A stretch of 64,000 nt of DNA from Cymbidium sinense (Eukaryota; Streptophyta; Magnoliopsida; Asparagales; Orchidaceae), in assembly GCA_021442155.1 (NCBI GenBank), contig CM038228.1, forward strand, positions 14,673,179-14,737,178, written 5' to 3'. Made by a program: the position numbers and the translations under genes. Positions 47,821 through 59,201 of the stretch are shown in pieces. Positions within the stretch are counted from its first letter, which is position 1. The number at the start of each line of letters is the position of its first letter. The notes under the pieces are model-generated. The model saw only the letters and a program-made list of their open reading frames with translations, was not told the DNA's origin and searched no databases.

Positions 47821-49620
47821 AGTTGAAAGTTAGGTTTATTAAGAAGATTTTTGAAGATTTTATTTACTACCTCCCTCTTGAATGAATATTATTTTGTTGA
47901 GTTTTTCAACAATAGTAGGTGGGTAATATCTACCTGATGTGGATATTGGTACTATTGTTGCTGTGTAGGCTGTTGAGGCGACCTTTGTGGTGGCCGAGAT
48001 AGTTGAAGAGGAGGCGGAAGTGGAGGTCATTGAACTCTAGACCTCTCAACTTGTGCTCTCAGTAGCTGCTTCCACTTATCCAATGCTACTACAACTCCTG
48101 GCTTCTTATTAAATACCTTCTAAGGCACTTACTTAATTGGTCTAGTAATGGTAACTACTTGGCTTCCTCTTGTAGATTGACCACCTTACTGATTAGCTTC
48201 TCAAACATCTTGATGGTCAAGCCCTTAAGTATGAAAGCAACTAAGCCATGAATATTCTTAAAAAGAATCTCAATGGCATGTTATTCTTGCAATTGTGATT
48301 CACAATTCATACTTAGGTTTCACCATCTGAGAATATAATCAACAAAGAACTCATTGGGTTTTTATTTTTCTACAATAAGATCCCCTACAGTTACTCTCTG
48401 TTGAGATCCTATGAATCTCTTAATGAAAAGTTGTTCTAACTCCGCAAAAGAGTTCACTAAATCATTGGGCAGTTCGACATACAAATCAAAAGTGACTCCA
48501 AAAAGGCTACTGACAAACTGCCTGAAGAGTAAGGCATCACTACCGGCATTGCAACAACTAGCCTTGAAGTATGTTATATGCAGCCTACAATTCTCACTTC
48601 CATCAAATACCTTAAAGGATGGTGTCACCAAACTATTAGGGTATTGAACTACATAGAACTCCTTTGGGCAAGGACTACCCTTTGGAACCGATGAGCTCTC
48701 TTGGGCCTATGCCAATGCTTCCTTCACTTAATGCTTTACCATGTGTTTGATATCCTTTTCATGAATGAATGTGATATCGGCTATCTTCCTATGCAGGCTA
48801 CTAGTGTTCTCATCCATTGGAGTGGTGCTCTTAGGATGATCTAGGATGTGTACCAATTCAGATCTATCAGCCTCCATAGGAGTGGGTTGGGGGACAGGTG
48901 TTTGATTCTACAATGCTAACACTACTACCATCGACTGCTCTACTCTCCTATCCATTATATCAATCTAATTATCCTTGAGTTTAATTTGTTGGAGAAGGCA
49001 ATGAGTTGAGTCTAATGCCTCACATTCCTCAACTATAATGCCCTGAGCCTCTTGGATAGGCTACTCTCTATGTAAGGACCCCTATATATCAACCATGTGG
49101 ACTTCCATTACATCATCTAAGAGGTCATCGTCATCGAAATTGAAATCTACCATGTCCTCCTCTTGGTCGGAGTGGTCATCTCCAACTATCGGTGTCACCG
49201 CGGCATGATAGTTCTCCAATTTCTCCTCCAAAATTTCTACCCTACCCAAGACTATTGGGGCATATATTGGGTGATGACTTGCTGTTAGACTGTGCTCCAA
49301 AGAGGTGATGCACTATATGTCTTGGACAAGAGGGGTGCTAACTATGGTTGGTTCAATAATCATAGAATCCAACTTAGAACTCTCTTCTTCCTCCTTTGGT
49401 TAGGGTGGTGGAGCAACTACAACACTCTTGGGCTGCCACTCCTTCCTCTTCACTGTTGAGGTAGGAGGTAAAGTCGAAGAGCTCGGCCCTGCATCAACTG
49501 ATAAAGTGGATGGAGTGTGGTCCTTGGGACATAGTCGTATTACCAAGTGAGATGACTTCTCTCCAGATGCTGAATTATGGTACTTGGTGGGAACTTTAGA
49601 TGGGGAGACATGACTTCAAG
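47821..49620 (-). pseudogene. gag N-terminus and capsid of inverted fragment
   Basis: The capsid frame 48631-48362 reads VTPSFKVFDGSENCRLHITY, then FVSSLFGVTFDLYVEL and FAELEQLFIKRFIGSQQRVT. Upstream 49300-49082 gives SHHPIYAPIVLGRVE and the acidic DFNFDDDDLLDD. Homology with 1500-2458 ends near 49620, just before the LTR of the next element. Stops occur between the pieces. Confidence 0.8.
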
Positions 49621-49637
49621 AAAATAGATAATGGGTA

Positions 49638-50310
49638 TGATGCAAAACAATTGTAACCTATTATGATATGAATTTAATTACAGCAATAATTTCAATTTCT
49701 TACAAGTAATGATAAACACATTACTATTCAATATAATCATAATAACATGAATCCAATGAGGATAAAATGCTTCAAGCTAATGTTATGCTAACCATTTGAC
49801 CTCTAATTCTTATTAGTGCAAAGAAAGAATTGCAAAGTTATGATGATCTCATATATGGCAAGTTTAAAGTAACTGGAAATAAAGTGAGGAGAATTTAAAG
49901 TCGACATTTGCAAATCATTTGTCATTTTGTGGAGATCTTCTTTGTTCCTTAGAAGTCATTTTCTAATGATTTTGAGCTCACACATGCAAATAATCTTTCC
50001 TTTGGGAGAAAAGCATACAATAAGAGTCAAAAAACTCAAGATAAATTTTATTCTCAAAAATGAAGTGTTATACATTGCAAGAGCCTTTTTATTTATAAAA
50101 TTGAGAGGGGGAGTTAAAAATACACAAACCTATCACCATCATTATCAAACATACCTTTATTACTATGCCAAATAGCATGAAATCTTTAGATAAGCCATAT
50201 TATAAGAATAGTCCAAAATATTATAATATGATACAAAAAGACATAAAAGATCAATAATACCCAACCTAAAATAAAAGTGTAATGTATGTTAAATACATAA
50301 ATTTATATTT
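49638..50310 (-). repeat. 3' LTR of element G
   Basis: About 670 bases, AT-rich, directly repeated at 60767-61440. It begins ATGATGCA on the plus strand and shares blocks such as AATCTTTC and GAGCTCACAC. Inner boundary approximate. Confidence 0.75.
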
Positions 50311-50559
50311 TATGATGATGATGCCGATGGTGACAATGATGTCATTCATCAATACTCCCACATATTGAAGGATTTTGCTTTAGAGATTGAAAGATCTATG
50401 TAATTTTGTAGGCTCAACTAATGTTATTCGTTAAAAGTAAATCATGAATCTTCAAGTGGAGGAATACCCTTCCAATGAACTAAAAATATCTAAACACCTC
50501 CATTAGATGTGGTGATGATATGATCATCTAAAAATTAATCTAGATAATGTGATCTTAAG

Positions 50560-51185
50560 TGATGAGATGGTAAAGGGGTTGGCAAAAAAATATGGTACAT
50601 CATTAAATACGACATTGAAAACTAGGGAAATTTTAATATCTATTTGAAGATCAATTTCATAAATATTATCATTTATCTTCATCACAACTCCAAAAAAATC
50701 AAATCTCTTAAGTGTTGGTTGCTTAATAGTTCAAGTTGCAAACCTTGTAGGTTTAATTTCAATAAAAATTGAATCTTTCTTATTAAATTCTACATATCAT
50801 CTATGTGCATTTACATTAACTTTATCTTCATCATAAGAATTTCTCAATATATCTCATGCATATTTTGTGCAAATGAAGATGCAAATACAGTAGACTTATA
50901 TGATATGAGAAAATTAATAAGATCAATTGATTTTATTAGTTCAAATCTAACTATAATATGAAAATCACTCATACTACTTGACCTATTAATTGAACTATTA
51001 TAAACAAACTTTACATTAAGTAGAACTAAATTCAAACTTATAGAGTGATTAGTTATTAGACACCTAAATAAATCTCCTAAGTTTTTGTTGACAAGTTTAG
51101 TTTAGTCGTCTATTTGAGGATGATAAATTATAAATATTATAAGTTTTATGTCAAACTTTTTCTATAAGATTTTCTAAAAATAACT
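50560..51185 (-). pseudogene. Integrase, C-terminal half (element G)
   Basis: Minus strand: SYF-stop-KIL, then YHPQIDD, LVNKNLGDLFRCL, LVLLNVKFVYNSSINRSSSM, FAQNMHEIY, and the C-terminal end NIYEIDLQIDIKISLVFNV. These are the well-known late-core and C-terminal blocks of plant chromovirus integrases (YHPQTDGQTE, AYNSSxNRSTGMSPF, ISPTFNV). Stops stand at Trp codons. The left half of the gene is at 54813-54140. Confidence 0.82.
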
Positions 51186-52214
51186 CATTGATCACTCAAA
51201 AAAACACCTTTGAGGATGAGCTCCATTATCTTTGGATAAGATGGGTAGGAGTATATTTTTTCATAAGGCAGATTGGTATATATTCAACTAGATTTTCCCT
51301 AACATTTATGTTATAATTTATTTTGATCTAGGATTCTACTTCCTATGGATGCAAGCCCACATAGTTGATTACCCATCTTACCGCAATGAGAGAGCACTCT
51401 CGATTAAGGTTGGAAATATACATATATATCTGATATGTAATAATATTTAGTGGTGTATTATGACATAGATGATGATCTTGGGGAGGTAGAATTCGCATAG
51501 AAAATAAAATGACATATCATTCTCTTTTAATTTAGAGCATATGTTTGGTGGGAATGATAATGCGTTGAATCAAGATCAAATGATTTTTTCATCCTAGGCT
51601 ATCATAGTACCTTGTCTACTTAGCCAAATAAGGTAGTTGATTCAACTTAACTGAAAAATTCTTATCATCAGTCATGGGTTGCATCGTCCAAGGTGTTCTA
51701 GTTGTCTTGGGATGAAGTTTGTCTATGAAGAAAAATTTTAAGTCAACCATAGCTAACATAGGGCTTAATGTCTGTCAAATATATTTTATAATTCATAACT
51801 CAAGGAACAAAGCCATTATAGAACATACGGACTACTACCAGGATCATAATATAATGAAGCTATTTAGGGGAACTAAACCACCCAGTCATAGGTTTCTGGT
51901 CATATCAGCATTTTACATGGTGCCATTTAATGATAAAGCTACATCACAGAAAATGCAGGCCGCATCCTTACTGATGTCAGATTATTTAAGTTTGATTATA
52001 GTTGAATATTTAATTGATATTAGCTCTTTTATGAGATTGAGTTTTCTTAACTTATCGCCATTGACAAATAATGATGGATGGGATAAATGATTTTTGCTTT
52101 AAATTATTTTGGATAATAAATTTCATTTCATTTAGATATATCCCCTCTAATTATAATATTCAATCAACATGACTATCATTAGGGTGAAATTAGATTTTGG
52201 TAGCTAGTCGTGAG

Positions 52215-52790
52215 ACCCAATCGAGGAGGGTGTTCGCATGGTGAATAGATATAAAGTGCTCACATCACAAAAAGATGTAAGATTGTTCTCATGGAAAATA
52301 AATATATAATGGGCTTATATCCCTTCGGAATGCCAAAATTATGTATGTGTTCACATGGTGAACATATAGGGGTTGTTCGCATAGTGAATAGATGGAAGAT
52401 TGGACTTACATCCCTTTGAATTGTCAAATTATGTAGATGTTCACATGAACATATGGGGGTTGTTCGCATGGAGAACAAATAGAAGATTGAGCTTACATCC
52501 TTTTGGAATGCCAAATTATGTAGATGTTCACATGGTGAATATATAAGGGTTGTTCACATGGCGAACAGATAGAAGAGTGAGCTTACATCTCTTTGGAATG
52601 CCAAAATTAAGTGGATGTTCTCATGGTTGAACATATAGGAGTTGTTCGCATGACGAACATATAGAATATTAGGCTTACATCCGTTTGGAATGCCAAATTA
52701 TATGAATTTGTCCACATAGTGGATGAATATATTATTGTTCACATAGTAAATGAATTATAAAATATTTGCATGGTGAATGAAGCTATAAAT
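52215..52790. repeat. About 88-base tandem repeat with GTTCRCATGGYGAAC palindromes
   Basis: Six to seven diverged units, each with two near-palindromes of the form GTTCAC-ATG-GTGAAC or GTTCGC-ATG-GCGAAC and a spacer containing TTACATCC and GGAATGCCAAATTATGT. Starts of one palindrome series are near 52375, 52462, 52551 and 52643. The minus-strand frame 52514-52260 is just the translated repeat. Confidence 0.85.
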
Positions 52791-52999
52791 TTAGTTTAAA
52801 GGAATGAAGGATCAATGCTTCGACGGTAAAAAGGTAGCGCCTCGGTGATATAATAATGGCATCGTAGCACTGCTAAGGTGGCATTTTGATAGAATGTATG
52901 TGTATAGCATTATAAAGCACAACACCTCAGTGCCACATGGGTAGCACCATAACATTTCAATTATTGGTCAGTTTGACCTGTTGAATGGCTACTTAGCAC

Positions 53000-53560
53000 T
53001 GGATGTATAGCGCATAGGCGCTGTGTTAAGAGAATGAAACCCTAAAGCTTGGCACCTTAGTATTGTGGGGCAGATCCCCAAAGATTTATTTCTAAGAGCT
53101 TGGTACCTTGACACTATGGACAGATCTCCTAAGATTTCATTTCCAAGAGCTTGGTGCCTCAGTGCTATGGGGGCAAATCCCCTGGCCCCTAGGCATGGGT
53201 GCCATGGTGCCAAAATGTTATCGAGCATATCCCCAAAGATTTTATTTTCAAGAGCATGGTGCCTCAGCACTAAATTCTGGTGCCTCAGTGCTATGGGGGT
53301 AGATCCTCGAGTTCCTAGGTGTTATGGGGAAAATCCCCTAATATTTCATTTCTGAGAGCTTGGTTCCTTGGCACTATGGGGGCAAATCACCTAGCGCCTC
53401 AGCACTGGTGCCTTGGCTCATCAGATCTCTGAAGATTTTATTTTTTAGAGCTTGGTGTTGGATTCTGGTCCTTCAGAACTATGAGGGTAGATCCCGTAGG
53501 TCCTGCTAGTGCCATGGCCTCAATGCTGGGGGGGGGGGTGGGGGGCAAATCTCCCTGACC
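53000..53560. repeat. Irregular tandem repeat with 'GAGCTTGGTGCCTCAGTGC' core
   Basis: Repeated blocks AAGATTTxATTTxxxAGAGC, TTGGTGCCTCAGCACT and ATGGGGGCAAATCCCCT recur at irregular spacing (cores near 53095, 53145, 53250, 53355 and 53450). It includes a G11-T-G6 run at 53528-53545. Frames on both strands here are repeat translations. Confidence 0.8.
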
Positions 53561-53911
53561 TTGTGAGATAGAACTGGACATATTGAACTGAATTTTTGAA
53601 TATTTCTATAATTTTTATAAAAATTTGGTTGAATGACACTTTAGAAGTACTATATTTTTATTAATTTAATGCAAAGCACTCTTCTTTCTTGTTTTGGATC
53701 TAAGATCAATGGAGGGGAGGATTTTTTCTTCTCACGTCAAAATAAGTTCAACAACGAAGGGTCTACAAGTTTCTAATTTCTTGCAGCATTCCTTTTACTT
53801 TCAGGAAGAAATCCTCTAGCGATAACTTCTTAGGAAGTGAACAAATGCTAGTAAGAAGAGAGAGAGACCATGGGGAAAAGAGAGGAACTCTAGGAGTGGA
53901 CTGGACACCCC

Positions 53912-53919
53912 TATTTATA
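53912..53919 (-). promoter_or_regulatory. TATAAATA motif (LTR-like insertion)
   Basis: The minus strand reads TATAAATA about 220 bases from the right edge of the insertion, followed by a C/T-rich stretch with GAGAG runs. This is compatible with an LTR promoter and 5' leader. Motif-level evidence only. Confidence 0.35.
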
Positions 53920-54139
53920 ATAGTGTTTCCTATAACTATTCCCTCTCAACAATCGATGCAGTGCCTCAACACTAAGATCGTAGTGTTGCAGTGTTATATC
54001 ATAATTTTGAGAGCTAGCTTTGGCAGTTATCCTTCTAGAAGGTTAGGGCAGCACCTTAACGCCAAGAGCATAGTGATGTGGTGTTGTAACCTGAAATTTT
54101 TTAAAATTTGTATTTATTTATTTAAATATATATGCAAAC

Positions 54140-54813
54140 ACTTATAAATCTACCAATATAATTGAGCACAATTATTTTGAGAAGCCAATACAAGCAAACT
54201 ATCTCATAAAAGAAGATTGATGCTATATGTGATGGCACCATTGACATTTGACTAGTGAAAGCTTCATCTCATCTCTAGTTGTACCAACGAGGAGAGTCAA
54301 TCTCAACTATGCTAGATGACTTGCAGTATTTAATGAAGTGTAAAATTTATAGATATAATCAATAACTATCGAGATAAATTCAATGAATTATACATTGTGG
54401 GGTAATCATAGGATAAAGTCCATGCTAAGATCTTCTCATAGTGTATGGGAGATTGAAAGTGGTGTGTACAGGCCAAAATTATGTTTAACACTCTTCACCA
54501 CTTGATAAGTACGATAGTAAGCAACAATACGAGCAACATCTTAGTTAAGGCCAGAATAAAAAATAATCCTCCATTGTGACTATTATCTTGTCACAGTCAA
54601 ACTGATCAGACATGTCTCAAGAATGTATTTCCTCAATAGAAAAAGTTTTTGAAAGAAGATATGAAATACATAATTATATTCCATAAAATAGATAGTCATC
54701 TTATATTTGATAGCCAAGATTAATAATTGGTGCATCATAATTCAAAGATTCAAAACTTTTTCAAATGTCTTTACAATTAGAGCAATCATTTTAACTTTTT
54801 GAAATCTAATAAC
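54140..54813 (-). pseudogene. Integrase, N-terminal half (element G)
   Basis: Minus strand: DDYLFY..QLCIS (the block before the HHCC zinc finger), a Trp-Pro-Leu-Arg segment equivalent to YYWPxLRxDV, NFGLYTPL-like, then EDLSMDFI-like and VCLYWLLKIIVL (equivalent to VRLHGLPKTIVSD). It ends at RFIS where the 2.95 kb insertion begins. It starts abruptly at the LTR of element F, so upstream RNase H and RT are lost. Confidence 0.75.
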
Positions 54814-55900
54814 TGATGTGAACTACTAGTTTGGTCACTTAAGGTGACCAAATTAGTGGATAGGAAAATCTCTTAAAATGCTTAAGAGAGCAAAGAGTGT
54901 CTTGGTAGGGTTTAGTTTAAAGAGGTATTCAAGTCTCATAAAGATTTAGAATCAACAAACACAAGATTAAACATAAGAACTCCCTCTAAAGAAGTCCAAA
55001 CCACATAAAATTAAAAGCAATTTATAAATAAGGAAGTGTACTTATGATTTAGAAAGTTTCATAAATTTTTATGAGGTATAGGTATTTATTTGTGAATTTC
55101 TTCTTGGACTAGTCAATGGAAAATCAAGCCAACTTGTTGGAATAATTGTTAAGGTTGATTAAATATGAGGAAAGAATGAAATTTAATACGAATTAACTCT
55201 TAAAAATAAAAGATAAAAAATTAACTATAATTCTTGAGAATTTCATTAACTTTCATGTTAGACACACCAAACAAACACAATAACCAAATTAAATCTTCTC
55301 AACCCTTGATCTAGCCAAACATTTCAAGTACTTAGAATTGGCTTTCTAGTGGAGGAAACTATGAAGAATAATTTTCCAACATAGCAGGATACATGAACAG
55401 CACAACAAAAATTAAAAAATTTTGCATATATCAACAATTAATAAAAATAGGCTACTCACTAAATTAGCTTTGTAGACAAGATCACTAAACACTTATTTCT
55501 TTGTTAGTCGGCCACCAAGCCCCCAACCATGGAGATTTCTATTTCAATTTTGGTTCAAAATATCAACTAGAACTTCATTTCATAACAAAAAAAAAGGTTT
55601 TATAGAAGTTAAAACAATTAAAATTGCATTTGGAGAGATTGAGGAAGAGTGTGGGGACCAACCACTTCAAATGGAGTAACTTCTCTCTCCAAAACAATTC
55701 GATCACTAGTCTCCCCCTTAGGAAATTTAATTATAATTGATTAATTAGCTATTATTCAATTATAATTGCAAATAAGTACTTCTTCATCCTTAAAATTACA
55801 CTAAACTCATCATTAATGATAATTAATACATTATTTCACACAATTAACACAACATATATGTAACATGAAATAAGGAAAACTAAGATCTACAATTTCATCA
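54814..55900 (-). repeat. 3' LTR of element F
   Basis: The plus strand starts TGATGTG. It is colinear with 59202-60418, including AAGTTTCATAAATTTT and GGTATTTATTTGTGAATTTC. It is about 1.1 kb, and the inner end is placed near 55900 only approximately. Confidence 0.75.
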
Positions 55901-56327
55901 GTTCTTCAAACATCAATCTCTTGTAATGGCCTTCTTACTTCATGTGATGGAACCACCATATTTAATCATAGATTTTTATGTTTGAGTTTTTGTGATTGGG
56001 CCTCCTTATACTTCTTGTGCTCATTGTGCTATATCATTTCACCTGGGCCCCAAAGAGCTCCTTTAGTGAGTTAAAATCTAAGTAATCAATTGCAAGTTCA
56101 GATGTTAGTTTCTCAGATACTCTCTAACTAACTAGGTGTCATTTGTAAGTGGCTTGTCTCTTCATCTCACTAAGAATTTATGATCTTCGCTCTAATATAC
56201 CTCATATGTGATGATGTGCTCCACTTCAAAGAATAAATATTGGATTGACAACTATAAAGAGTGATTTTATTTTCTTATAAGGGAAGTATCCTACACATTG
56301 GAGGTTAGTTAACTCCTTTAAATGATA
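55901..56327 (-). other. 3' UTR of element F, no gene seen
   Basis: About 430 AT-rich bases between the integrase end and the 3' LTR. No frame or repeat recognised. Confidence 0.45.
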
Positions 56328-56882
56328 TTAAATCTTCATATTTAAATTTGGGATGACACGCATCTTTTGGTGATTCATAAGCATATGCATTTGTGTCAAT
56401 TTCTTAATAATCTCAAATAGCCCACATGCTCTAGCTTGTAATTTTCCATATAGAGTAAATGGATACCTCTCAAGGCAAATTCTAATTAACACATTACCCA
56501 CAACATTGAATTCCTCAAAAATTTTATTTTCCTTCATTTCAACATACTTTATACTAGTAATTTCTAATTGTCATTTGACATTATCATAAAGAACTTAAAA
56601 ATCATATGCAAATGTAAATGCAAGATTTTAAAATGCAGGTGCAGAAATGGGGTATTTTATTTGAGTTAAATTTATATAATATGTTAATAAAATGGGGTAT
56701 TTTATTTGTTGCCCTAGAATTAGTGCTTTTGTAAAATGATGTGGGTCAGAAAACTTTCCAAACATAATGTTGAATCTTATCTTCTCTGCTATGATGTCTA
56801 AATGAAAATGCGAAGGGGTAGAACTAAATAAATTTAGATTAGAAGTAATCTTCATAACAGTAAGGGATGATAATACAATCAA
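56328..56882 (-). pseudogene. Integrase C-terminal half (element F)
   Basis: The frame 56537-56328 reads KIFEEFNVVGNVLIRICLER, YPFTLYGKLQARACGLFEII, KKL. It is equivalent to the EFxVGDxVxVxxRxERFPxGTxxKLxxxxxGPFKIxKK block of chromovirus integrase C-termini. The preceding frame 56882-56628 (TSNLNLFSSTPSHFHLD) probably matches the PLDLxPLP..xHxD block and contains a local duplication (AAATAAAATACCCCATTT twice). No chromodomain seen. Confidence 0.72.
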
Positions 56883-57006
56883 CTAAAGTTTGACATTCTT
56901 TTTCTAACTAAGCTTTGGTTGAATCTCAAAATTAGGTTTATGTGGAAAGATAGGTGTTTCCTTATCTAATGCTTTACATGAAATAATTATATGCTCTTTT
57001 CATTAT

Positions 57007-57185
<179 letters not shown>

Positions 57186-57203
57186 TTTCTCAACCATAAT
57201 GAA

Positions 57204-57667
57204 TCACATTAAATTATAAAGACAAGATATGCCTAACAAGATATGTATCATGTTTATAGATAGAATTTCACACCAAATGCAATCTCCATAGCTTCCTATC
57301 TTTAAAAGTACTATGGAACTAAATATGATAAGTAAGGAGATATGATTCATCAAACTCACATGAAATAGATCTAGATGGGGTTTTGTCAAAGGGTTTATCA
57401 TAAAAAAAGTGTATATAAAAAGGACGTTCATAACACTACCATTATCTATCACCAACATGCACCTATTTTCCTACCAATCACATACATGATAAAGATATTT
57501 CTTCTCCTCCAATCTTTATCTCTAGATATTAGTATATACCTTATAACTCTTAGCTGATCTCCCACATTTTTGTGACGACATCTAGATATGGGTGTCATCA
57601 AGTATCTCTTCCATTTCATTTTTACACCATCTTCCTCTTCTTCCTCCTTAACCTTTTTTAGAAACAT
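57204..57667 (-). pseudogene. Retropepsin-like protease (element F)
   Basis: Two frames: GDQLRVIRYILISRDKDWRR then IFIMYVIGRKIGAC (57667-57449), and LVIDNGSVMNVLFI, KPHLDLFHVSLMNH, IVLLKIGSYGDCIWCEILSI, HILLGISCLYNL (57458-57204). This matches the chromovirus protease order: pre-protease block, D-x-G-S active site, IGxYxDxxxCDxxxM, LLGRPW. The active-site Asp is kept (IDNGS). A frameshift joins the two parts. Confidence 0.85.
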
Positions 57668-57689
57668 AATATTTATCTTACATTAATTT

Positions 57690-58560
57690 TGCATGTGTCT
57701 CTTCTTATGGTATTTAAAGCATATTGCATCCTAATTTTAGGGGATGAATCAATGTCATTCTTATTGAGTTGGGTATTAGTAGATGATGGTCTAGGTATAA
57801 TAGTTGACTAGCTAATAATGTTGACTCTTGGATAAGATAAAGCTTCGTTTCAAGGAGCAAAACATACTGAAAGGCATCATCAAGGGTTTGTAGGTCTTAT
57901 AACTTCACTTATTCTTAATTTCACTCTTAAGGCTAATAATAAACTTACTAGCTAACTGTCAGCCCTGATCAGTGTAATCAATCATAGCTATCATATTCTC
58001 AAAAATAATCATGTACCCATCCAATTACATATTTCCTTGCCTTAAGATCATCAATTATTCATGTTTTTTCTCATAATTTTTATGATAATAATTGACCCTA
58101 AACATATCTTTCATGTTAATCTAAGTGATGATGTGTTTACCTAACCTCTCTTCCTTAAGTAAAATATTATTCCAATAGATTTTAGCATGAATTACAAGTT
58201 TTATTTTGATAAATATGATTCTTTGATAGTCATCCATCTAGTACCATTCAAAGAACTCATCCATCTAAATAACTGAATCTAAAACTTTATTAAGACCTAA
58301 TATATGTACGCGCATCAACCTTAACCTACATAGTAAGTTCATTTAAAACCTCTAACTTCTATGGTAATCATTCCTAAGGAACCTCAAGATATGTCTCATA
58401 GAGTGTATGTGTTTTGAATGATTTTCTATAAGCTCTTCTTCTAATGGGTTAGTATCAACAAATTTGTAGACAATAGGTTAGGTGTATTCCCTAATATTTA
58501 TGTTCTAAAGTTGGGTGGCTAGGTTCATGATTATGTCTTGAATCTTATTAAACCCCCTCA
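57690..58560 (-). pseudogene. gag with degenerate zinc knuckle (element F)
   Basis: Across frames: WMDEFFEWY, KIKLVIHAKIYWNNILL, YYHKNYEKKHE (equivalent to FLPDNYxxxxxxK), DYTDQG, SKFIISLKSEIKNK, then the knuckle CFKYHKKRH near 57715, where the second Cys of CX2C is Tyr. This is the typical chromovirus capsid-nucleocapsid layout. Heavily broken. Confidence 0.65.
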
Positions 58561-59185
58561 ATGAATAAAACTAATTCTTCCACTCTCTTATTATCCATTT
58601 GATCTTTGCTAGTTGATTTAAGAAGCATGATGACACAATTAAAGATGCAATAAAAAACTTGATTTTAATTTTTAATTTTAAATTTTTAAAAGATGCAATG
58701 ATATTAACTAGATTTTATAATCAAATAAATGCAAATAACAAATAAAATAATTTGTAAGCATTCACAAGCAAAAACACAATTGAAAGTAATTAGAATAAAA
58801 CAATTAAACTAGAACTCAAATAAACCATAAGTTTTTCAATATAACTTTGCCTATGTTAATATAAATCAAATTAAGTGGTTTGATTGATTTAGTGGATCAT
58901 TCCCTCGCTAATTTGGTGTCAATCAAGTCAAATTAGGTTAGGCTAAGCTTAAAGAAAATTGTTAGATCAATAATAATGGAGCCAACTAATGACACACATA
59001 CAATGGTTCATAAAATTGACTAACTACTTGGATATGCAAAGGAAGATAAAACACATAAAAAGGAAATTAGAAAGTCCAAGTAAAAATAATCACCTCTTTG
59101 GAAGTCAACTCCACCCTTGCAAGCACATTGCTAAGCACTCCAATCTTCTTGCTAATCACCTCCTAAATCAGTCCACCAAACATAG
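58561..59185 (-). other. Leader of element F, no gene seen
   Basis: AT-rich sequence between gag and the primer site. The short plus-strand frame 58989-59192 has no recognisable similarity. Confidence 0.45.
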
Positions 59186-59197
59186 GCTCTAATACAA
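59186..59197 (-). other. Degenerate primer-binding site, initiator-Met tRNA (element F)
   Basis: The minus strand reads TTGTATTAGAGC. The canonical plant site is TGGTATCAGAGC, two mismatches. It lies five bases from the LTR end (CACATCA). Confidence 0.7.
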
Positions 59198-59201
59198 AAC
59201 T

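Larger units (their letters stand above)
45717..49620 (-). mobile_element. Inverted gag-protease fragment of the same Tat/Ogre-like family
   Basis: The minus strand reads gag N-terminus (about 49600), capsid, zinc knuckle, linker, protease, Lys-rich tract and the start of the RT linker, then stops at about 45717 at a point homologous to 10118. It has no LTR of its own. It faces the outer 3' LTR head-on. Shared motifs are closer to the outer element than to the inner one (for example EDYHAAV/ENYHAAV and DLLDD/DLLDD). Confidence 0.82.
51186..54139 (-). mobile_element. LTR-like insertion splitting the integrase of element G
   Basis: The integrase frame stops at RFIS (about 54142) and resumes at SYF (51185). 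The bases ACT occur at both edges, with an imperfect AACTC/AACAC five-base match possible. Near 51320-51420, blocks (CCTAT..GCAAGCCC-CATAGTT and CACTCTCGATTAAGGT) resemble the terminal part of the Tat/Ogre-like LTRs in inverted orientation, so it may be a solo LTR of a distant relative. A minus-strand TATA motif (53919-53912) and two tandem arrays lie inside. No coding region recognised. Confidence 0.6.

Noticed and set aside
51719..52090. 123-codon plus-strand frame, the longest in its area
   Set aside because: No recognisable motif. It lies within the LTR-like insertion and shows no sign of codon structure.
52260..53355. Frames with repeated peptides on both strands
   Set aside because: They are tandem DNA repeats read as protein.
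53845..54147. 100-codon plus-strand frame
   Set aside because: It overlaps the promoter-like end of the LTR-like insertion on the opposite strand and has no domain.
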